Shown: positions 50,425-60,447, counted from the stretch's first letter. The stretch: DNA of 64,000 nucleotides from Thiocapsa bogorovii (GCF_021228795.1 NZ_CP089309.1:372001-436000); one strand, 5' to 3'. Numbers and translations: made by a program. Notes: generated by a model not told the origin, from the letters alone.

Positions 50425-51432
50425 ATGAAAGAGACCAGAACCCAAACACGCAAGCTCAAGGCCTTCACGGGTGTCGCCGTCGCCGCAATGGCCGTCGTCA
50501 TCGCAACCGCGCCGATCGCGCAGGCGACGGTTCAACGCCTGGCCTTCTCGGGCGGCCCTGACGGGGGCACCTTCCAATTCTTCTCCAACGGGATCGCGAC
50601 GCTGCTGTCGCGCAACGTCGAGGGCGTCGACGTCTCCAATATGGCCTCGGCAGGCTCGGTCGAGAATCTGCGACGCGTCAACTCGCGCGATGCAGACTTC
50701 GGAATCGTCTACTCGGGCGACCTCTATCTCGGCCTGAAGGGTGAATTGACCAACGACACGACGAAATACCGCAACGCACGTGCGGTCTCCTTCCTCTACG
50801 GCGCCCCGGCCCATCTCATCGTTCTCGAGAGCTCGGGGATCACCGACGTCGCCCAACTCGAAGGCAAACAGGTCGCCGTCGGACCGGCCGGTTCGGGCGC
50901 CGCGGCATCCGCTCAGCGCTTCTTCGAGAGCCTGGGCCTTTGGGACAAAATCCGTCCGCAGTTCATCGGATACAACCAAGGCGCATCCGCCTTGGGCGAC
51001 CGCCAAATCGACGCGCTCTGGGTCTTCGCCGGCTTTCCGAACGCCTCCGTCATTCAAGCGGCGACCAGCAACAAGATCCGCCTGCTTCAGGTCTGGGAGG
51101 CCGCCCAACAAGGCAGTCTGCCGCAGGATCATCCCTACTACGTAAAGGTCACCATTCCGGCCGAGACCTATTCGGGCGTGGACTACGACGTCGAAACCAT
51201 CTCCGACGGTGCGCTCTGGGTCGCCGGCCGCCATGTCCCCGACGAGCTCGTGTACGAGGCGCTTGGCGAGGTTTACTCCGAGGACGGTCTCGCCTTCATG
51301 CACAGCGTCTCCAAGGCCGCGACCGCCATGACCCTAGAGAGCGGCTTGGAGGGCGTGGCCACACCCGTGCACGCCGGTGCGCAAAAATTCTGGACCGAGA
51401 AAGGCAAAACCCTGACCATCGCCCAGAAGTAA
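50425..51432 (+). CDS. TAXI-family TRAP transporter binding protein
   Basis: 335 residues from ATG 50425, with AGGAAG six bases before it; the ATG at 50410 is less well placed. A signal peptide ends near AIAQA. The TAXI pattern GGPDGGTFQFFSNGIATLL and VGPAGSGAAASAQRF are visible. It binds the solute in the periplasm and hands it to the fused permease. Glutamate-like ligands are known for the family; this one's ligand is not known. Confidence 0.9.
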   Translation: MKETRTQTRKLKAFTGVAVAAMAVVIATAPIAQATVQRLAFSGGPDGGTFQFFSNGIATLLSRNVEGVDVSNMASAGSVENLRRVNSRDADFGIVYSGDLYLGLKGELTNDTTKYRNARAVSFLYGAPAHLIVLESSGITDVAQLEGKQVAVGPAGSGAAASAQRFFESLGLWDKIRPQFIGYNQGASALGDRQIDALWVFAGFPNASVIQAATSNKIRLLQVWEAAQQGSLPQDHPYYVKVTIPAETYSGVDYDVETISDGALWVAGRHVPDELVYEALGEVYSEDGLAFMHSVSKAATAMTLESGLEGVATPVHAGAQKFWTEKGKTLTIAQK

Positions 51433-51652
51433 GCCGCACTGCTCGGTGCGCTGCCGCCTCAAGCGCGCACCGAGCAGGAGGTCTCGAGGACGGGTCATCC
51501 GAAGGGTTTCGCGCAAACCCTGCAAAGTGTATGGTTACGCCGCGTGACGACGTCACGACAGTGTCGAGTCGGTTCGCCCTCAAGCACCCAGGCGATCGGA
51601 GGGCGCATCGACATCGAATCCTCACAGACCATCACTGCAAGAGGTGCCTCGC

Positions 51653-51844
51653 ATGGAATTAACCAAAAACATCGGTGAGAAAGACCGTAAGATTCGACTT
51701 GCCGCCGGCGTCCTGATCATGCTCTGGGGCGTGTTCGCCGGCACCTGGCTCGGCCTCCTCGGGCTGGTCCTGATGGGAACCGCATTCGTGCGGTCCTGCC
51801 CGGCCTACAGCATCATGACGATGAGCACCGTCGAGAAGCAATAG
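51653..51844 (+). CDS. DUF2892 (YgaP-type) small membrane protein
   Basis: 63 residues with two membrane helices (LAAGVLIMLWGVFAG; LGLLGLVLMGTAFV) and a conserved cysteine in FVRSCPAY. The N-terminal NIGEKDRKIRL is typical of DUF2892. AGAGGTG precedes the start. Family members accompany sulfurtransferases or oxidative-stress genes; none is adjacent here. Confidence 0.85.
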   Translation: MELTKNIGEKDRKIRLAAGVLIMLWGVFAGTWLGLLGLVLMGTAFVRSCPAYSIMTMSTVEKQ

Positions 51845-51900
51845 ATCGCTCTCGTCTCGCGCGTCGCTTTCCCGCGGCGCCGCGCAGGGCCCGACTCCGC

Positions 51901-52644
51901 TCATCCGCCCGCCAATCCGAGCCAGTCCAATACAGAAGGCAGCAGCGCGGCAGTCAAAAAGGCCGACAGCGCCATCGCCAGACCCGAGAAGGCACCCATC
52001 GTCGGGCTGACCTGGAACGCCCGTGCGGTCCCGATACCGTGCGAGGCGACGCCCATGGCGACCCCTTTGACCGCATCGTCGCGAATCCGCAGCAGTCTCA
52101 GCACGCCGGTGCCGAAGACCGCGCCCACGATGCCGGTACTCACCACGAGAACCGCCGTGAGCGACGGGATCCCGCCGAGCTTCTCCGAGATGCCCATCGC
52201 CACCGGTGCCGTGACGGATTTGGGTGCCAGAGAGATCTGAGTGGCGGTGTCGGCACCGAGCCAGGCTGCAAGCCCGATTGCACTCAAGCTCGCGGTCAGC
52301 ACCCCGACCAGCAGGGCCGCACCGATCGGCACGGCCAGGGCACCGAGCCGCTCGCGCTGTCGATACAGCGGGATGGCCAGCGAGACCGTCGCCGGACCGA
52401 GCAGGAAGTGGACGAATTGCGCGCCGTCGAAATAGACCGCGTAGGGCGTCCCGGTCAGCGTCAGGATCCCGATCAAGAGCGCGACCGCCACCGCAACCGG
52501 ATTCAGGAGCGGATTGCTGCGCCCGAGCCGATACAGCCGGTCGGCCGCCAGATAGCAGACCAATGTCGCCGACAACCACAGCAGCGGCGAGGCCGCAAGA
52601 TAGACCCAAATCTCGGTGAAGGGAGCGTCAGTCACCGACGGCAC
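51901..52644 (-). CDS. lrgB: LrgB-family membrane protein
   Basis: 247 residues, about six or more membrane helices. The segment LAPKSVTAPVAMGISEKLGG is the LrgB/YohK signature, and GVASHGIGTARAFQ is also conserved. LrgAB/CidAB are holin-like proteins linked to murein hydrolase control and, in some bacteria, pyruvate uptake. The start overlaps the lrgA 3' end by 17 bases. Confidence 0.92.
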   Translation of the reverse strand: MPSVTDAPFTEIWVYLAASPLLWLSATLVCYLAADRLYRLGRSNPLLNPVAVAVALLIGILTLTGTPYAVYFDGAQFVHFLLGPATVSLAIPLYRQRERLGALAVPIGAALLVGVLTASLSAIGLAAWLGADTATQISLAPKSVTAPVAMGISEKLGGIPSLTAVLVVSTGIVGAVFGTGVLRLLRIRDDAVKGVAMGVASHGIGTARAFQVSPTMGAFSGLAMALSAFLTAALLPSVLDWLGLAGG

Positions 52645-53005
52645 CGCGACGACGTCGGCTGACCGTCGCCAGGAGCCGCTGCGTGCCAGCCATCGTCAAG
52701 GCCGTGACGGCGAGCGTGACGAGTGTGCCGAGCAGCAGCGCCGCTGCGATTGCGGGCCACTGACCCTGAATACGCTCCCAGTGCAACATCACGCCAACCC
52801 CGGCGGGGACGAACAAGAGCGAGAAATGCGCGAGCAATGCATCGGCCGTGCGCCCGACCTCCTCCGAGACCCCGCCGCGCAGGAACAGCCACACCAGCAG
52901 AAGCAACATCCCGAGCACAGGCCCCGGGACGGGCAAACCGGTCAGCAGCACGACGGTCTCACCGGCGAGCTGGCAGAGTAGGATCAGGGTCAGGGCCTGC
53001 AGCAT
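52628..53005 (-). CDS. lrgA: LrgA/CidA-family holin-like protein
   Basis: 125 residues, four membrane helices, with PVPGPVLGMLLLLVWL and FVPAGVGVM, both typical of LrgA. It overlaps lrgB and starts only 31 bases after the stop of the NAGGN-cluster peptidase, so it may be the tail of that operon. Confidence 0.9.
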   Translation of the reverse strand: MLQALTLILLCQLAGETVVLLTGLPVPGPVLGMLLLLVWLFLRGGVSEEVGRTADALLAHFSLLFVPAGVGVMLHWERIQGQWPAIAAALLLGTLVTLAVTALTMAGTQRLLATVSRRRRGAVGD

Positions 53006-53036
53006 CGTCCTATCCGCGTCTCGACCGATCCGCGTC

Positions 53037-54155
53037 TCAACCGGGCTGAATCGGAAAGCCCGTGCGCGGACCCATCTCGAAGCGATCGCGGTTGAAGAGC
53101 GGCGGACCCTGCATATAGACGCTCACGAGCCGAGCGAGCGACTCCAGCGCATCGAAGTGGATGCGCTCGTACCCGTGCGAGGCATCGATACCGAAGGTCA
53201 CGAGCGCGGTTCGCACGTCGTTGCCGGCGGTGAGGGCTGCGGCACTGTCGGAGCGATAGTATTTAAAGACGTCGCGCTGATGCGGAATCGCGAACTCCTG
53301 GCAGAGCTGGATGATGCGATGAGTCAGGTGATAATCGAAAGGGCCGACCTCGTCTGCCATGGCGATGGTCACGCCGAATTCGCTCGAATTCTGCCCCGGA
53401 GCCGTCGTACCGTTGTCGATGGTCAGCATCTCGGCCACGTCCTGCTGGAGCGCGGCCGACGCCCCGGACCCCACCTCCTCTGAGATGGTGAAGAGCGGAT
53501 GACAGTCGACCGGGAGCTCAAGCCCCTCGCGCCGCACCGCCTCGATCGCCGCGAGCAGGACCGCGGTGCCGGCCTTGTCGTCGAGATGGCGTGAGTTGAT
53601 GAAGCCGGTGTCGGTGATCTCGGGATTGGTGTCGATCGCCAGGAAATCGCCGACATGCACGCCCAGACGCAGGAGGTCGTCGATATTGCGCACCCGCGCA
53701 TCGATGCGAAACTCCACGAAATCCCAGCCGCCGGGCTGATTGTCGATCTCGGGGGCGAAGGTGTGGCCCGACGCTTTGAGCGGCAGGATGGTCCCGCGCC
53801 ACTGGCAGTTGTCGGTGAAGAGCGTTGCACGCGCGCCCTCGGCAAAGCGCGCATTCCAGTGCCCGACCGGCACCAGTTGCAGACGGCCGTTCTCCTTGAG
53901 CGACTTCACCATGGCGCCGAGCGTGTCGATATGGGCCACGATGGCGCGGTCGGGCTGGGAGACGTCGCCGCGCAGGGTCGCGCGGATGGCGCCCCGGCGG
54001 GTCAGCTCGAAGGGGACCTCCAAGCGCTCGAGCTCCTCGCACACCAGATGAACCACGCGGTCCGTATAGCCGGCGGGACTCGGCGTATGCAGTAGCTTGA
54101 GCAGGATCTCGACCAGGTATCGCGTATCGATGGCGGGCAACTTCAAGACTTTCAC
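53037..54155 (-). CDS. NAGGN-system M42-family peptidase
   Basis: 372 residues of the M42/M20-like co-catalytic metallopeptidase fold. Metal-ligand motifs are VAHIDTLG, HLDDKAG and the catalytic SEEVGSGA. In organisms that make N-acetylglutaminylglutamine amide, a peptidase of this kind is the third gene of the cluster. It presumably cleaves the dipeptide or a precursor when osmolarity falls; this is not proven. Its start overlaps the ngg stop (ATGA at 54152-54155). Confidence 0.88.
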   Translation of the reverse strand: MKVLKLPAIDTRYLVEILLKLLHTPSPAGYTDRVVHLVCEELERLEVPFELTRRGAIRATLRGDVSQPDRAIVAHIDTLGAMVKSLKENGRLQLVPVGHWNARFAEGARATLFTDNCQWRGTILPLKASGHTFAPEIDNQPGGWDFVEFRIDARVRNIDDLLRLGVHVGDFLAIDTNPEITDTGFINSRHLDDKAGTAVLLAAIEAVRREGLELPVDCHPLFTISEEVGSGASAALQQDVAEMLTIDNGTTAPGQNSSEFGVTIAMADEVGPFDYHLTHRIIQLCQEFAIPHQRDVFKYYRSDSAAALTAGNDVRTALVTFGIDASHGYERIHFDALESLARLVSVYMQGPPLFNRDRFEMGPRTGFPIQPG

Positions 54156-55888
54156 TCCCGGGCGGCGGTCTGAGGGAACAGTAGGTCGACGAAGCGCTCG
54201 GCGGTCGGTTGGGGCTCGTGATTGGCCAAGCCGGGCCGCTCGTTCGCTTCGATGATCACATAATCGGTCCCGCGCACCGAAGGCACAAGGAAGTCGAGAC
54301 CCGTGACCGGGATCGCCAGCGCCCGGGCCGCGGCAACGGCGGCCTTGCCGAGAACGGGGTTGAGTTGTGCGGTGACGTCGTGGATGGTCCCGCCGGTGTG
54401 AAGATTCGCGGTCTTACGCACCGCCAGCACCTCGCCCTTCGGCAGGATCGCCTCCAGGTCGTAGCCGGCGGAGACGACGCATCGCTTGGTCTCGTCGTCC
54501 AGCGGGATGTTGCTCTCCCCGCCCGTTGCCGCGCGACGGCGTCGGCTTTGGGCCTGAATGAGGTCGCGTACGCTATGCTGACCGGTTCCGGTCACCTGCG
54601 CCGGTCGACGGATCGCGGCGGCAACGACCTTGTTGTCGATGACAACGATGCGCAGGTCGTCGCCCGCGACATATTCCTCCAGGATGACCTGATCACAGAC
54701 CCGCCGCGCCGCGGCGATCGCACGCTCGAGGGTCTCGGGATCGCGCACGTCGACGCTGATCCCGGCACCCTGCTCGCCGCGCACGGGCTTGACCACCACG
54801 CGGCCGAGCTTGGAGAGAAACGCCTCGGCCTGATCCAACGCCTCGAAACGCGTCTGCTCCGGGACCCGCAGACCGGCGTTGCGCAACAGCCGATGGGTGA
54901 CCGCCTTATCGTCGCAGCGACTCATGGCCACCGCGCTGGTCAGCTCGCTGAGACTCTCGCGACACACGATGCGGCGTCCACCGAGCACAAGGGCGAAATA
55001 GCCGCCCTCGGCATCCAGCACCTCGACCGCGATCCCCCGCCGTCGCGCCTCGTTGACGATGATGGTGGCGTAAGGATTGAGCTTGGTCTCCGGCTGCTGA
55101 CCCATAAAGAGCGGCTCGTTGTATGCATTCTTGTTCTTCAACGCAAAGGCCGGAATCCGCTCGAAGCCGAGCTTGCGGTAGAGCCGGATCGCCCGGGTAT
55201 TGTCGTGAATGACCGAAAGGTCCAGGAAGCCGCGACCGCGCGCCTGATAGTACTCGATCACTTGTCGCACCAAGGCGTCGCCCACGCCCGGGTATGGCGA
55301 CTGCGCATCGACGGCAAGTGCCCAAAGGCTTGCACCGTTCTCCGGATCGGAAAAAGCCGCCACGTGATCGACGCCGTTCACCGCGCCCAGGATCCGGCCG
55401 TCTTGCTCATCCTCCGCCACCCAGTAGCTGAGGATCTTCGAGGTGCGTTCCGACCAAATGAAGTCCGCACTCGGCGACACCATGCGACGCATGATGTAGA
55501 GCCGATGAATCGCCTCGGCATCTTCACGGTGATTGAGCAACCGGACATGAAACCCTTTAGGCCGACGCGGCGAGCACTGATAGCGCTCGAACCAGAGCCG
55601 AAAGGTATGTGACGGATCGAGAAACAGGTCTTGAGGCGCGTAGGAGAGCACCACGTGCGGATCGCTCAAATAGAGCGCGACGTCGCGTTTGCCGCGATGC
55701 TCCTCCTGAAGCGCCTCAGCGATGGCCTTGGGGTCAGTGAAGGTCTGACCGAAGAGCAGACGCCCCCATCCGCAGTCGACGATTGCGGGCTGACCGAGCG
55801 CCTGATCCGCGCGCGGCCGGCGGTCCCAATTCTTGAGCGACGGAGCACGACTGCGCTCGAATCGATGACGCATCCGATCTCTGCTCAT
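54152..55888 (-). CDS. ngg: N-acetylglutaminylglutamine synthetase
   Basis: 578 residues from ATG 55888. The first half has a GNAT acetyltransferase fold (ALAVDAQSPYPGVGDALVRQ). The second half is an ATP-grasp ligase related to cyanophycin synthetase, with VVVKPVRGEQGAGISV and LDFLVPSVRGTDYVIIEAN. It acetylates glutamine and joins a second glutamine to make the dipeptide precursor of the osmolyte NAGGN. It lies five bases after asnO and overlaps the M42 peptidase gene. Confidence 0.92.
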   Translation of the reverse strand: MSRDRMRHRFERSRAPSLKNWDRRPRADQALGQPAIVDCGWGRLLFGQTFTDPKAIAEALQEEHRGKRDVALYLSDPHVVLSYAPQDLFLDPSHTFRLWFERYQCSPRRPKGFHVRLLNHREDAEAIHRLYIMRRMVSPSADFIWSERTSKILSYWVAEDEQDGRILGAVNGVDHVAAFSDPENGASLWALAVDAQSPYPGVGDALVRQVIEYYQARGRGFLDLSVIHDNTRAIRLYRKLGFERIPAFALKNKNAYNEPLFMGQQPETKLNPYATIIVNEARRRGIAVEVLDAEGGYFALVLGGRRIVCRESLSELTSAVAMSRCDDKAVTHRLLRNAGLRVPEQTRFEALDQAEAFLSKLGRVVVKPVRGEQGAGISVDVRDPETLERAIAAARRVCDQVILEEYVAGDDLRIVVIDNKVVAAAIRRPAQVTGTGQHSVRDLIQAQSRRRRAATGGESNIPLDDETKRCVVSAGYDLEAILPKGEVLAVRKTANLHTGGTIHDVTAQLNPVLGKAAVAAARALAIPVTGLDFLVPSVRGTDYVIIEANERPGLANHEPQPTAERFVDLLFPQTAARE

Positions 55889-55893
55889 GAGTG

Positions 55894-57669
55894 TCAGACC
55901 CCTTGTTCCTGCAGCCACATCTCCAACAGCGCGACCTGCCACAACTTGGAGCCGCGCAGCGGGGTTAGATGATCGTCCGGCGCCGCCAACAGCTCCTCGA
56001 TATAGGCCGGTTGGAAGAGACCGCGCTCGCGGGCGCGCGGGGAATGCAGCAGATCGCGCACGGTCTCCAAGACCTCACCGCGCAAGTACTTGAGCGCCGG
56101 CACCGGGAAATAGCCCTTGGGCCGGTCGATGACCGACGTCGGAATCAGACGTCGACCGATGGCCTTGAGCACGCCTTTGCCCTCGTCGCAGAGCTTGTGC
56201 TGATCGGGCATGCGCGCAGCCAGCTCGACCAGCTCATGGTCCAGGAAGGGCACACGGGCCTCCAGCCCCCACGCCATCGTCATGTTGTCGACACGCTTGA
56301 CCGGGTCGTCGACCAACATGATCTGCTGGTCGATCCGCAGCGCCTTGTCGACCGGCGCATCCGCACCGGCGCAGGCGAAATGCGCGGCAATGAAGGCGCG
56401 GCTCGCGTCCTCGCCGTGAAAGCGCGGATCGACCGCGCGCCGATAGTCCTCATGCGTGCGATCGCAAAAGGCCTGCGCATAGTCGGCGACCGGATCCGTG
56501 CTGCCGAGCATCGGCGGATACCAGTGATAACCGGCGAAGACCTCGTCCGCACCCTGCCCGCTCTGCACCACCTTCACATGCTTGGCAACCTCTTGGGAGA
56601 GCAGATAGAAGCCGATGACGTCGTGGCTGACCATAGGCTCTGCCATGGCACGCACGCAGTTGGGCAGCTCGGGCAGGAGACGCGAGGCCGAGTCGACCCG
56701 GATCTTGTGGTGACGGGTCGCGAAGGTGTCGGCGATGATGTCCGAGTACTGGAACTCGTCGCCCACCTCGGAGCCGACGGTCTCGAAGCCGACCGAGAAG
56801 GTGTTGATGCCGCGCTGGCCTTGCTCGGCCAATAGGGCCACGATGAGGCTGGAATCCAACCCGCCGGAGAGCAACACGCCGACATCGACATCCGCCACCA
56901 GACGGCGCGCCACCGCGGTGCGCAGCGCCGACAGAGTGAGCTCTTGCCAATCCTCGAAGGACAGATCGCGTTCTTCGGGGCGCGGCACGAAGTGGATATC
57001 CCAGTAGCAACGGTCACGTTGGCGCCCGTCCCGCTCGATGGTCCGAATCGTCGCAGGCGCGAGCTTGCGCACGCCGCTCAGGATGGTATGCGGCGCCGGA
57101 ACCACGGCGTGGAAATGCATGTAATGATGCAGGGCGACCGGGTCGATCTCGGTGGAGACGCCCCCGCCCGCAAGCACCGCCGGCAAGGTCGATGCAAAGC
57201 GCAGCCCGCCCGGCACCTCGGCGTAATAGAGCGGCTTGATCCCGAGGCGGTCGCGGACCAGGGTCAGTCGTCCGGAGTCCCGCTCGGCGACGGCGAAGGC
57301 GAACATGCCGTGGAAGCGATCCACGCAGGCATCGCCCCAGGCATGAAACGCCTTCAGGACCACCTCCGTGTCGCCATGCGAGAAGAACCGATAGCCTTTG
57401 CCTTCCAGCTCGGCACGCAGCTCTTTATAGTTGTAGATGCAGCCGTTGAAGGCGACCGAGAGCCCCAGCTCGCTGTCGACCATGGGTTGCGCCGCATGGT
57501 TGCTGAGGTCGATGATCGAGAGCCGGCGATGCGCAAGCGCGACCCGTCCCTGCTGCCAGAGGCCGTTGCCGTCCGGACCGCGCGGGATGATGGCCGCACT
57601 CATGGCGCTCAAGGCGCCGAGGTCGATCGGGTTGTCGTCAAAGCGGATCTCACCGCAAAGTCCACACAT
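55894..57669 (-). CDS. asnO: N-acetylglutaminylglutamine amidotransferase (asparagine synthase-like)
   Basis: 591 residues. The start MCGLCGEIRF exposes Cys2, the N-terminal nucleophile of the glutaminase domain. The synthetase domain has the PP-loop SGGLDSSLIVALLAEQ. It forms the terminal amide of N-acetylglutaminylglutamine amide, an osmoprotectant known from Sinorhizobium, Pseudomonas and halotolerant purple bacteria. It is first in the minus-strand run asnO-ngg-M42 peptidase-lrgA-lrgB. Confidence 0.92.
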   Translation of the reverse strand: MCGLCGEIRFDDNPIDLGALSAMSAAIIPRGPDGNGLWQQGRVALAHRRLSIIDLSNHAAQPMVDSELGLSVAFNGCIYNYKELRAELEGKGYRFFSHGDTEVVLKAFHAWGDACVDRFHGMFAFAVAERDSGRLTLVRDRLGIKPLYYAEVPGGLRFASTLPAVLAGGGVSTEIDPVALHHYMHFHAVVPAPHTILSGVRKLAPATIRTIERDGRQRDRCYWDIHFVPRPEERDLSFEDWQELTLSALRTAVARRLVADVDVGVLLSGGLDSSLIVALLAEQGQRGINTFSVGFETVGSEVGDEFQYSDIIADTFATRHHKIRVDSASRLLPELPNCVRAMAEPMVSHDVIGFYLLSQEVAKHVKVVQSGQGADEVFAGYHWYPPMLGSTDPVADYAQAFCDRTHEDYRRAVDPRFHGEDASRAFIAAHFACAGADAPVDKALRIDQQIMLVDDPVKRVDNMTMAWGLEARVPFLDHELVELAARMPDQHKLCDEGKGVLKAIGRRLIPTSVIDRPKGYFPVPALKYLRGEVLETVRDLLHSPRARERGLFQPAYIEELLAAPDDHLTPLRGSKLWQVALLEMWLQEQGV

Positions 57670-58279
57670 GAGGCTCTCCTGAAGGTCCGGAGTACAGGAG
57701 GCCATCGGCTGGAAGACGCGGGAGCACGCGGACGTGCGTCGGCGTCGCCCTGGCTCGGTCGCTGCACTCGGATGGCACGAAATCGATTCGGGTGGGGCGG
57801 TTTATGGGCGAGAGGCGCTTAGGGATCGAACCCGACGCAGGGATCGGAGACACAGGACCGGCGCCGTTTGAAGGCGATACTGAAGCGGGGTGGAAAGACC
57901 TGCGGAATCGGCATCGTCGTTTGTCCGCTGATCTGGAAATTCACGATGAACACGCATAGATGATACCGAATGCGGGCGCTTCTGGCCACCGCGCGACCAC
58001 CAGGGAAGCGCCGGAACACCCGCCGAACGAACGCGGCGGATCGCCTCGTGCAGCACGGCAGATGTGCGGAGACCATTCGTAGTCGTTGTCGTCATCGTGG
58101 TCGCACCGATGGTCGATGACGACAGCGAGAATGACAATGATCTTGGACGGTCTCGGAGTCTCTTCACTGCTCCACGCGTTCCATTTGTCCGGCGCGGCCC
58201 CACCCTCTTGTCCAGAATCTGTTCAAGTCGACATCCGGCGAGCGCCGAGTCACATCACCAGGACCATTTAGGCAACACC
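57670..58279. other. 610-base divergent intergenic region asnO/folE
   Basis: No gene is supported: open frames on the minus strand up to 133 codons lack conserved features. It must contain the promoters of the NAGGN run and of folE. I see no clear operator or repeat. Confidence 0.45.
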
Positions 58280-58918
58280 ATGGCAGAGAAACCCAAGCTC
58301 ACTCAGGTTTTCACCAACAGCCATTACGCCGGAAGCTTCGAGGCGGAATCCGACGAGGAGGTCTACGACGCCCGCAAAGAGTCGCTCGTGAAAAGCATGC
58401 TCGGCGAGATCGGCGAAGACCCGAACCGCGAGGGTCTGCGCCGCACCCCCTTGAGGGTCGCCAAAGCCATGGACTTCCTCACCAGCGGCTACTCCATGTC
58501 CGCCGAGGAGATCATCAAGAAGGCCCTCTTCGAGGAAGACGTCAGGGAGATGGTGGTCGTGCGCGATATCGAGTTCTACTCGATGTGCGAGCACCACATG
58601 CTGCCGTTCTTCGGACACGCACATGTCGGCTATCTGCCCAACGGCAAGGTCGTCGGTCTGAGCAAGATCGCCCGCGTGGTCGACGTCTTCGCGCGACGGC
58701 TGCAGGTCCAAGAACGCCTGACCAGCCAGGTCGCCGATGCCCTCATGGAGCACCTCGAGGCGCACGGTGTCGCCGTCGTCATGGAAGCCAGTCACACCTG
58801 CATGATGATGCGCGGGGTACAGAAACAACGCAGTTCGACCGTCTCCAGTGCCATGCGCGGAACCTTCGAGACCGATCCGCGCACCCGCTCCGAGTTTATG
58901 TCGTTCATCAAGGGCTGA
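58280..58918 (+). CDS. folE: GTP cyclohydrolase I
   Basis: 212 residues. The zinc ligands Cys103 and His106 lie in [10 protein letters not shown] and Cys174 in SHTCMMMRG, so it is the canonical zinc type. It makes 7,8-dihydroneopterin triphosphate, the first step to folate and related pterins. It stands alone, divergent from the NAGGN genes. Confidence 0.96.
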   Translation: MAEKPKLTQVFTNSHYAGSFEAESDEEVYDARKESLVKSMLGEIGEDPNREGLRRTPLRVAKAMDFLTSGYSMSAEEIIKKALFEEDVREMVVVRDIEFYSMCEHHMLPFFGHAHVGYLPNGKVVGLSKIARVVDVFARRLQVQERLTSQVADALMEHLEAHGVAVVMEASHTCMMMRGVQKQRSSTVSSAMRGTFETDPRTRSEFMSFIKG

Positions 58919-58927
58919 TTGCGGTGC

Positions 58928-58992
58928 GTCGGACCTGAGTCCGACCCGGCCGGCGGCTGTCCTCGGCGACCCTTGTCGGGCTGAAGCCCGAC
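58928..58992. terminator. Two similar hairpins after folE
   Basis: GTCGGACCTGAGTCCGAC (58928-58945) and GTCGGGCTGAAGCCCGAC (58975-58992) are two versions of one 7 bp hairpin with a CTGA-type loop. They lie between convergent folE and the DAHP synthase gene, and could act as terminators or belong to a small palindrome family. Confidence 0.5.
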
Positions 58993-59061
58993 CCACAGGC
59001 GGTTGCGGGGCAATCCCTGAGCCGGGGGATGCTCGAACCGATCGGGTGAATCGCGTAGCGT

Positions 59062-60138
59062 TCAGATCATGCGGCGCGACAAAACGGCGTCGGGCAGCGC
59101 TGCGTGCGCGTCGCGGATCATCCGCTCGGTCGTCGCCCAGTCGACACAGGCGTCGGTCACCGAGCAGCCGTATCGCAGCTGATCGAGATCCGGCGGGATC
59201 GACTGCTGCCCGGCCTCGATGAAGCTCTCCACCATCAGACCGACAATCGAGCGGTTTCCGCCGTAAATCTGATTCACGCAATCGTGCATCACCAGCGGCT
59301 GAAGCTCCGGTTGCTTGAAGCTGTTGGCATGAGAACAGTCGATCACGATGTTCGCGGGTAGACCCGCCTTGCTCAACGCCTGCTCGGCCATCGCGACACT
59401 GACGGTGTCGTAGTTGGGGCGATTGCCCCCGCCGCGCAGCACCAGATGTCCGTAGCGGTTGCCGCGGGTCCTGACGACGCTGGTCAAGCCTTGCGCATTG
59501 ATGCCGAGAAAGCTGTGTGGCTGTGCCGCCGAGAGGATCGCGTTGATCGCGGTGTCGACCGAGCCATCGGTCCCGTTCTTGAATCCGACCGGCGTCGACA
59601 GCCCGGAGGACATCTCCCGATGGGTCTGCGACTCCGAGGTCCGCGCACCGATCGCCGTCCAACAGATCAGGTCCCACAGATATTGCGGGGCGATGGAATC
59701 GAGCGCCTCGGTCGCGGTGGGCAGACCAAGCTCGGTGACCTCGAGCAGGAATTGCCGCGCCTTTTCCATGCCCTCGGCGATGCTGAAGGTATCGTTCAGG
59801 TTCGGATCGTTGATGTAGCCCTTCCATCCCGTGGTCGTGCGCGGCTTCTGGAAATAGACCCGCATCACCAACACCAAACGGTCCGAGACCGCATCGGCCA
59901 AGGCCTTGAGCCGCCGCGCGTAATCCAGACCGGCGACCGGGTCATGGATCGAACAAGGCCCGACGACGACAAAGATCCGAGGATCACGCCGACCCAGGAT
60001 CGCCTGCAGGGTCTCGCGACCTGCAAGCACGGTCGCCGATGCTGCATCGGAGATCGGCACGGCACGATGGATCTCCAGCGGAGAAGGCATCGGATCGAAG
60101 CCGCTGACGTTGAGATTTTCCGTTTTCTGCACGGGCAT
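59062..60138 (-). CDS. 3-deoxy-7-phosphoheptulonate synthase (class I)
   Basis: 358 residues of the AroF/G/H family. Motifs include VVVGPCSIHDP, MRVYFQKPRTTTGWKG and the C-terminal DCSHANSFKQ. It condenses phosphoenolpyruvate and erythrose 4-phosphate, the first step to aromatic amino acids. The sequence alone does not tell which aromatic acid inhibits it. Confidence 0.95.
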   Translation of the reverse strand: MPVQKTENLNVSGFDPMPSPLEIHRAVPISDAASATVLAGRETLQAILGRRDPRIFVVVGPCSIHDPVAGLDYARRLKALADAVSDRLVLVMRVYFQKPRTTTGWKGYINDPNLNDTFSIAEGMEKARQFLLEVTELGLPTATEALDSIAPQYLWDLICWTAIGARTSESQTHREMSSGLSTPVGFKNGTDGSVDTAINAILSAAQPHSFLGINAQGLTSVVRTRGNRYGHLVLRGGGNRPNYDTVSVAMAEQALSKAGLPANIVIDCSHANSFKQPELQPLVMHDCVNQIYGGNRSIVGLMVESFIEAGQQSIPPDLDQLRYGCSVTDACVDWATTERMIRDAHAALPDAVLSRRMI

Positions 60139-60447
60139 TCACCTTGGAATTCAAACGAAGGGCCGGGGTCTCGTCGACCCAACGGCCGGGCACGAGGATT
60201 CTCCGCGGTAGCGCGGATCCCTGTCCATGAGAAAACCGGCCTTTGACCCTCAAGCGCCGGGGCATTGCGCAATCCACCTCTCTGGCGGATCCTGATCGCC
60301 GCCGGAAAATGGCTATAAAGCCTCTTTCAGGGCCTCGCTCATTCAACCGAGCCCAGTACGGTATACGTCATGCGTTGGACGGGTTTGGCCGCGCCAGCTT
60401 CAGCAGGATGACCACCCAATCGTTCTCGCGCTGTAATCCTGTGTCGA
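60139..60447. other. Intergenic region with a repeat remnant
   Basis: No gene is seen; the stretch holds a partial copy of the 86 bp repeat (60343-60402) and the DAHP synthase leader, in which I find no clear attenuator. Confidence 0.45.
60343..60402. repeat. Partial 86 bp palindromic repeat
   Basis: The stretch TCAACCGAGCCCAGTACGG and the following bases align with the first two thirds of the module at 17021; the second half is missing. Confidence 0.5.
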
